Assembly (NCBI RefSeq): GCF_000143625.1 | Contig: NZ_GL379590.1 | Location: 1 to 64,000 of the forward strand | Source of the DNA: Candidatus Regiella insecticola LSR1 | Lineage (GTDB): Bacteria; Pseudomonadota; Gammaproteobacteria; Enterobacterales; Enterobacteriaceae | Length of the DNA: 64,000 nucleotides | Direction: 5' to 3' | The notes under the pieces: model-generated | The model's input: the letters and a program-made list of their open reading frames with translations, nothing else | What the model was told of the DNA's origin: nothing | The model's database searches: none | In this document: one piece after another, positions 59,448-64,000 of the stretch | Layout: every line of letters begins with the position of its first letter | Position numbering within the stretch: position 1 is the first letter of the stretch | Translations under genes and position numbers: made by a program

Positions 59448-60523
59448 TTTTGCTCGCTGAATATTTAGTGAAATTTTATTCTGGTTTTAATGTTTTTTCT
59501 TATTTAACCTTTCGCGCCATTGTGAGTCTGCTAACCGCATTTTTTATTTCTTTGTTGATGGGGCCCTATCTGATTGTGTGGTTACAGAAGCTACAGCTTG
59601 GCCAAGTGGTACGTGATGATGGACCTGAATCACACTTGACCAAGAGTGGCACCCCAACGATGGGAGGCGTGATGATTTTGTTCTCCATCATTATTGCTAT
59701 TTTAATGTGGGCTTATCCCTCTAATCCTTATGTCTGGTGTGTGTTGTTTATTTTGGTCAGTTACGGCGTGATAGGGTTTGTTGATGATTATCGTAAAGTG
59801 GTGCGCAAAAATGCTAAAGGTTTAATTGCGCGTTGGAAATATTTTTGGCAATCCGCTATCGCGCTCGTTGCCGCTTTTACCATGTATAGTATGGCGCATG
59901 AGATGCCAGCCACTCAATTAGTGGTGCCCTTTTTTAAAGATGTTATGCCGCAATTAGGTTTGCCCTATATCCTGTTAGCGTATTTTGTCATCGTTGGCAC
60001 CAGTAATGCCGTTAACCTGACCGATGGGCTCGATGGATTAGCGATTGTGCCGACCGTATTGGTCGCAGCCGGTTTCTCATTGATTGCCTGGGCTACCGGC
60101 AATGTAAATTTTGCCCATTATTTGCATATCCCTCATCTGCGCTATGCAGGTGAGCTAGTGATTGTTTGTACCGCTATCGTGGGTGCAGGTCTAGGCTTTT
60201 TATGGTTTAACACTTATCCCGCTCAAGTGTTTATGGGGGATGTTGGTTCGCTGGCGCTGGGGGGGGCATTGGGTACCATCGCAGTGTTGCTGCGTCAGGA
60301 ATTTTTATTGGTCATTATGGGCGGTGTATTTGTGGTTGAAACTTTATCCGTGATCTTACAGGTCGGATCTTTTAAATTGCGCGGCCAGCGGATTTTTCGC
60401 ATGGCGCCGATTCATCATCATTATGAACTTAAAGGGTGGCCAGAACCCCGGGTCATTGTGCGTTTTTGGATTATTTCGTTGATGCTAGTCTTGATTGGCC
60501 TGGCCACACTGAAGGTACGGTAA
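59441..60523 (+). CDS. mraY: phospho-MurNAc-pentapeptide translocase
   Basis: MraY makes lipid I at the inner membrane. The 360-residue protein is very close to E. coli Mra[48 protein letters not shown] (catalytic Asp pair), [37 protein letters not shown] and [17 protein letters not shown]. Ten membrane segments are visible. It overlaps murF by 7 bases. No repeat is inserted here. Confidence 0.97.
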   Translation: MLVLLAEYLVKFYSGFNVFSYLTFRAIVSLLTAFFISLLMGPYLIVWLQKLQLGQVVRDDGPESHLTKSGTPTMGGVMILFSIIIAILMWAYPSNPYVWCVLFILVSYGVIGFVDDYRKVVRKNAKGLIARWKYFWQSAIALVAAFTMYSMAHEMPATQLVVPFFKDVMPQLGLPYILLAYFVIVGTSNAVNLTDGLDGLAIVPTVLVAAGFSLIAWATGNVNFAHYLHIPHLRYAGELVIVCTAIVGAGLGFLWFNTYPAQVFMGDVGSLALGGALGTIAVLLRQEFLLVIMGGVFVVETLSVILQVGSFKLRGQRIFRMAPIHHHYELKGWPEPRVIVRFWIISLMLVLIGLATLKVR

Positions 60524-60525
60524 TT

Positions 60526-61965
60526 ATGATCGACTATCGCGGCAAAAAAGTGGTCATTATTGGGTTAGGATTAACCGGAATCTCCTGTGTCGAATTTTTT
60601 ATGGCAAAAGGGGTTACACCTAAAGTGATGGATACTCGCATTAATCCACCCAATACAGATCAACTTCCTGCTGTATTAGAGTGTCACTTTGGTTCACTCA
60701 ATCAAAAATGGTTGTTAGAGGCTGATTTAATTGTGGCTAGCCCCGGTGTGGCGCTGGCCGACCCCCTGCTAAATCAAGCAGTGGAAGCTGGACTAGAGGT
60801 GATCGGGGATATCGAATTATTTTGCCGTGAAAATCAGGTTCCGATTGTGGCGATTACCGGCTCTAATGGAAAAAGCACTGTCACTACACTGCTGGGTGAG
60901 ATGGCGCGCAATGCGGGTTGGCAGGTAGGGGTTGGTGGTAATATTGGCATTCCAGCTTTAACGTTATTAAAGCAAAAATATCAATTAATCGTACTGGAAT
61001 TATCCAGTTTTCAATTAGAAACCACCTACAGTTTGCAGGCACAGGTGGCAACCATTCTTAACATTAGTGAAGATCACAGTGATCGTTATCCTCAGGGGCT
61101 CGAGCAGTACCAAGCGGCCAAATTACGCATTTATGAAAATGCACACACCTGTGTTGTCAATGTTGATGACGCACTGACCAAACCAAAACAAGATACCAAC
61201 GCGCATTATATACCCACAGTCCTTCAAGTTGCCGCTAGGCGGCCAGGACGTGAGACCGATGAGCGTAGACAGCTACGTGATTCGGCGAACGCCCGCAGCC
61301 AACAACGCGGCAGCTTCGAAGGCGAAGGGTATAGTAGCTTTGGTGTGGATGTTGGCGACTATCACCTGCATAAACAACAAAATACCGTTTGGTTACAAGC
61401 GCATGGTGAGAAAGTGTTAGAAACAAGCAAAATGAAACTCTGTGGGCGTCATAATCATATCAATGCCTTGGCTGCATTAGCCTTGGCCGATGCGGCAGGT
61501 ATCCCGCGCTCATCTAGCCTGGCTGTATTAACCACCTACTCTCGGCTCGCTCACCGCTTCCAGTCAGTATTTAAAAATAAGGGCATAAGTTGGATTAACG
61601 ATTCCAAAGCCACTAATGTCGGCAGTACCAAAGCGGCGCTCGAGGGTTTAGCAATCGAAGGAACCTTGTACCTGCTGTTGGGCGGTGACGGCAAATCAGC
61701 TGATTTTTCACCCCTGCTTCCCTTTTTACAAGGTGAGCGTATTCGTATCTACTGTTTTGGCCGTGATGGCCAAAAATTGGCGCAATTACGCCCTGAAATT
61801 TCGCAATGTACCGATACTTTACAGCAAGCAATGAGACTGCTCGCGCCGCAATTAGTCACTGGAGATCTTGTCTTACTTTCTCCCGCCTGTGCGAGCTTAG
61901 ATCAGTTTCGTAATTATGAACAACGGGGTAACGAATTTGCCTGTTTAGCAAAGGAGTTAGGCTGA
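60526..61965 (+). CDS. murD: UDP-MurNAc-L-alanine:D-glutamate ligase with in-frame repeat insert
   Basis: MurD adds D-glutamate to UDP-MurNAc-L-Ala. Start ATG 60526 gives [23 protein letters not shown] loop [45 protein letters not shown] and [18 protein letters not shown] are intact. Residues about 228-269 (including [20 protein letters not shown] and EGEGY) are PE-A sequence, after which [12 protein letters not shown] resumes the E. coli alignment. The total is 479 residues; without the 41-codon insert it is exactly 438, the E. coli length. The insert lies in a loop of the central ATPase domain. Confidence 0.96.
   Translation: MIDYRGKKVVIIGLGLTGISCVEFFMAKGVTPKVMDTRINPPNTDQLPAVLECHFGSLNQKWLLEADLIVASPGVALADPLLNQAVEAGLEVIGDIELFCRENQVPIVAITGSNGKSTVTTLLGEMARNAGWQVGVGGNIGIPALTLLKQKYQLIVLELSSFQLETTYSLQAQVATILNISEDHSDRYPQGLEQYQAAKLRIYENAHTCVVNVDDALTKPKQDTNAHYIPTVLQVAARRPGRETDERRQLRDSANARSQQRGSFEGEGYSSFGVDVGDYHLHKQQNTVWLQAHGEKVLETSKMKLCGRHNHINALAALALADAAGIPRSSSLAVLTTYSRLAHRFQSVFKNKGISWINDSKATNVGSTKAALEGLAIEGTLYLLLGGDGKSADFSPLLPFLQGERIRIYCFGRDGQKLAQLRPEISQCTDTLQQAMRLLAPQLVTGDLVLLSPACASLDQFRNYEQRGNEFACLAKELG
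61209..61333 (+). repeat. PE-A element inside murD
   Basis: 125 bp, TATACCCACAGTCC to GGCGAAGGGTATA, sense orientation, read in the frame ATA CCC ACA, different from the frame used in murF and ftsW. No stop; net 41 codons. Confidence 0.95.
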
Positions 61966-63317
61966 TGTATTTATCGAGATTACTAAAAAAATGTCGACAT
62001 TGGCGGATGCGTTCGCCAGAAAACGCCTCCGCCAATGAGATTGTAATATACCCTTCGCCCTTGAAGTTGTCGCTAGGCGGCCAGGGCGTGAGACCGATGA
62101 GCGTAGACAGACTACGTGATTCGGCGAGCGCACCCGCAGCCAACAACGCGGCAGCTTCAAAGGCGAAGGGTATAAACGACGATTTTAGTAATCCAAGACT
62201 ATATGACAGAACCCTAGTATGGCTGACTTTTGCTTTAGCAATGATAGGTTTAATCATGGTGACATCAGCATCAATGCCGATCGGGCAACAACTTGCCGGT
62301 GATCCTTTTCTATTTGCCAAACGCAACGCACTTTATCTTGTGTTGGCATTGTGCAGTTCGCTGGTGACTTTACGCATTCCGATGGCGATCTGGCAGAGGT
62401 ATAGTCATGTTCTTTTGCTTATTTCTATTCTGCTACTGTTAGTGGTATTGATAGCGGGCAGTTCTGTCAATGGTGCATCACGTTGGATCAGTTTTGGTTC
62501 CTTGCGTATTCAACCCTCCGAGCTCTCTAAGTTAGCGCTATTTTTTTACCTCTCGAGTTATTTGGTACGTAAAACATCAGAAATACGCAGTAATTTTTGG
62601 GGATTTTGTAAACCGATGGGGGTGATGATAGCCCTCGCCGTATTGCTGCTCGCTCAACCTGATTTAGGCACGGTGGTGGTGTTGTTTATCACCACACTGG
62701 CCATGTTGTTTTTAGTCGGGGCAAAGTTATGGCAATTTTTGGCGATTATTGGTTGCGGGATCTTTGCCGTTTGTCTGCTGGTGATTGCCGAACCTTATCG
62801 CCTCACTCGGGTGACATCGTTTTGGGATCCTTGGGCTGACCGTTTCGGCACTGGCTACCAGTTAACCCAGTCATTAATGGCATTTGGCCGAGGTGAGCTT
62901 TGGGGGCAAGGCTTAGGGAATTCAATACAAAAAATGGATTATTTACCCGAAGCGCACACTGATTTTATTTTTTCTATTTTAGCTGAAGAACTTGGTTATT
63001 GCGGTGTAGCCCTCACGTTGTTGATGGTATTCTTCGTCGCTTTGCGTGCTATGTCCATTGGACGGCGTGCATTAAAGGCAGAACAACAATTTTCTGGTTT
63101 TTTAGCCTGCTCTGTGGGGATCTGGTTTAGTTTTCAAACCTTGATTAATGTCGGCGCGGCGGCGGGAATACTCCCAACCAAAGGCTTGACTTTACCTTTA
63201 ATTAGCTATGGTGGTTCAAGCTTGCTGATTATGTTTACCGCAATTGTATTGTTGCTACGTATCGATTTTGAAACACGTTTGGCAAAAGCACAGGCGTTTA
63301 TTAGGCATATGAAATAG
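61965..63317 (+). CDS. ftsW: septal peptidoglycan glycosyltransferase FtsW with in-frame repeat insert
   Basis: FtsW polymerises septal glycan strands with FtsI. The start codon overlaps the murD stop by one base. Residues about 28-70 are PE-A sequence ([19 protein letters not shown] to ASKAKGI), in the cytoplasmic tail before the first helix. The conserved part follows from [20 protein letters not shown], with [52 protein letters not shown] and [15 protein letters not shown]. Length 450 against 414 in E. coli. All transmembrane parts are intact. Confidence 0.96.
   Translation: MYLSRLLKKCRHWRMRSPENASANEIVIYPSPLKLSLGGQGVRPMSVDRLRDSASAPAANNAAASKAKGINDDFSNPRLYDRTLVWLTFALAMIGLIMVTSASMPIGQQLAGDPFLFAKRNALYLVLALCSSLVTLRIPMAIWQRYSHVLLLISILLLLVVLIAGSSVNGASRWISFGSLRIQPSELSKLALFFYLSSYLVRKTSEIRSNFWGFCKPMGVMIALAVLLLAQPDLGTVVVLFITTLAMLFLVGAKLWQFLAIIGCGIFAVCLLVIAEPYRLTRVTSFWDPWADRFGTGYQLTQSLMAFGRGELWGQGLGNSIQKMDYLPEAHTDFIFSILAEELGYCGVALTLLMVFFVALRAMSIGRRALKAEQQFSGFLACSVGIWFSFQTLINVGAAAGILPTKGLTLPLISYGGSSLLIMFTAIVLLLRIDFETRLAKAQAFIRHMK
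62047..62174 (+). repeat. PE-A element inside ftsW
   Basis: 128 bp, TATACCCTTCGCC to GGCGAAGGGTATA, sense orientation, same frame as in murF. Three bases longer than the murF copy, so still in frame (net 126 bases, 42 codons). Confidence 0.95.
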
Positions 63318-63320
63318 TCT

Positions 63321-63445
63321 TATACCCACAGCCCTTGAAGTTGCCTTCGGCTGCCAGGGAGTGAGACCGATGAGCGTAGACATACTACCTGATGAGGCGA
63401 ACACCCGCAGCCAACAACACGGCGGCTTCAAAGGCGAAGGGTATA
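63321..63445 (+). repeat. PE-A element between ftsW and murG
   Basis: 125 bp, TATACCCACAGCCC to GGCGAAGGGTATA, starting 4 bases after the ftsW stop and ending 32 bases before murG, inside the cluster transcript. Confidence 0.92.
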
Positions 63446-63477
63446 GAGCCTAATTAAGAGGATTCCTATGAATAGTG

Positions 63478-64000
63478 AAACGAAACGTTTAATGATCATG
63501 GCTGGCGGTACAGGGGGGCATGTTTTCCCTGGCTTAGCAGTGGCTCACTATCTAATAGCACAAGGCTGGCAAGTGCGTTGGTTGGGGACAGCAGACAGAA
63601 TGGAAGCAGATTTGGTGCCTCAACATGGCATTGAAATAGATTTTATCCGAATCTCAGGCTTACGTGGCAAAGGGCTATGGGCTCAATTGTTAGCGCCAAT
63701 ACGTATATATCGGGCGATATGCCAAGCAAAAAATATTATGCGTGACTACCAACCGCATGTGGTTCTAGGAATGGGCGGATATGTCTCAGGTCCTGGTGGT
63801 TTGGCTGCCCGCTGGTGTGGTGTCCCTTTGGTGGTGCATGAACAAAACGGGATTGCCGGTTTAACTAATCGCGTACTCGCTAAAATTGCAAAAAAAGTAT
63901 TACAGGCTTTCCCCGGGGCATTACCCCATGCTGAGGTGGTAGGTAATCCTATTAGAATGGATGTACTCACGTTACCTCCCCCTAAAGAAAGACTGGCAGG
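63478..64000 (+). CDS. murG: UDP-GlcNAc:lipid I N-acetylglucosaminyltransferase (partial)
   Basis: MurG makes lipid II on the inner face of the membrane. The visible 174 codons start [20 protein letters not shown], with the donor/acceptor glycine loops [17 protein letters not shown] and [15 protein letters not shown], then [20 protein letters not shown] and [17 protein letters not shown] lies 5 bases before the ATG. The C-terminal Rossmann domain is beyond the window end. Confidence 0.96.

Overview
The window is from a gammaproteobacterium of the order Enterobacterales. Nearly every conserved gene (ssb, prlC, argS, rne, putA, uvrD and the mra/dcw cluster) reads as an ortholog of E. coli or Yersinia genes. 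The LuxI/LuxR pair is closest in remembered sequence to YenI/YenR of Yersinia. Small orthologous blocks in shuffled order, many insertion sequences, very dense short palindromic repeats and several decaying genes fit an insect-associated facultative symbiont such as Candidatus Regiella insecticola. That organism name is an inference, not something the sequence proves.

Layout. 1-2.3 kb: an IS5-family element sits inside a broken haem-uptake locus (hmuU, hmuV) joined tail to tail with a decaying SH3 lipoprotein gene. 2.6-8 kb: ssb, prlC, rsmJ, yhjD. 8-9.5 kb: repeats and gene remnants. 9.5-21.3 kb: aroH, yceB, murJ, argS, cvrA, lpxL, trhO, an RcsA-like regulator and pyrC. 21.3-31.8 kb: rne, rluC, yceD, rpmF and fabH-fabD-fabG-acpP-fabF, with plsX missing and fabF cut by an IS. 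31.8-39.4 kb is accessory: two inverted IS copies enclosing cmoA and a PAS-LuxR regulator, then a luxI/luxR pair and a half-length decarboxylase-like gene. 39.6-45.8 kb: putA and putP. 46-52.2 kb: lptM, dapF, yigA, xerC, uvrD, corA, with yigA and xerC broken and yigB missing. 52.4-64 kb: the division/cell-wall cluster mraZ-rsmH-ftsL-ftsI-murE-murF-mraY-murD-ftsW-murG, leaving the window inside murG.

The most striking signal is a family of about 25 palindromic elements (called PE-A here), mostly 110-128 bp, that begin TATACCC and end GGGTATA. Most lie between genes, often between cotranscribed ones. Five lie inside conserved, mostly essential genes (rne, murE, murF, murD, ftsW). In all five the element has the same orientation relative to the gene, has no stop codon, and adds a whole number of codons if a TA is duplicated on insertion. 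The encoded peptides are 14 or 41-42 residues, and the same element is read in two different frames in different genes. In lptM, rsmJ, ftsL and uvrD an element supplies the end of the protein. This resembles the Rickettsia palindromic elements found in coding sequence, but the sequence family looks different. Three other non-autonomous repeat families occur as well. One shares its terminal inverted repeats with the resident IS5-like element, and elements are nested in each other at TA sites.

Several genes carry single-base frameshifts or stops (hmuV, the SH3 lipoprotein gene, rluC, xerC, yigA, a PAS-LuxR gene, the end of mraZ). Genome decay is likely, but sequencing error cannot be excluded from the sequence alone. 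No tRNA, rRNA or CRISPR array was seen.
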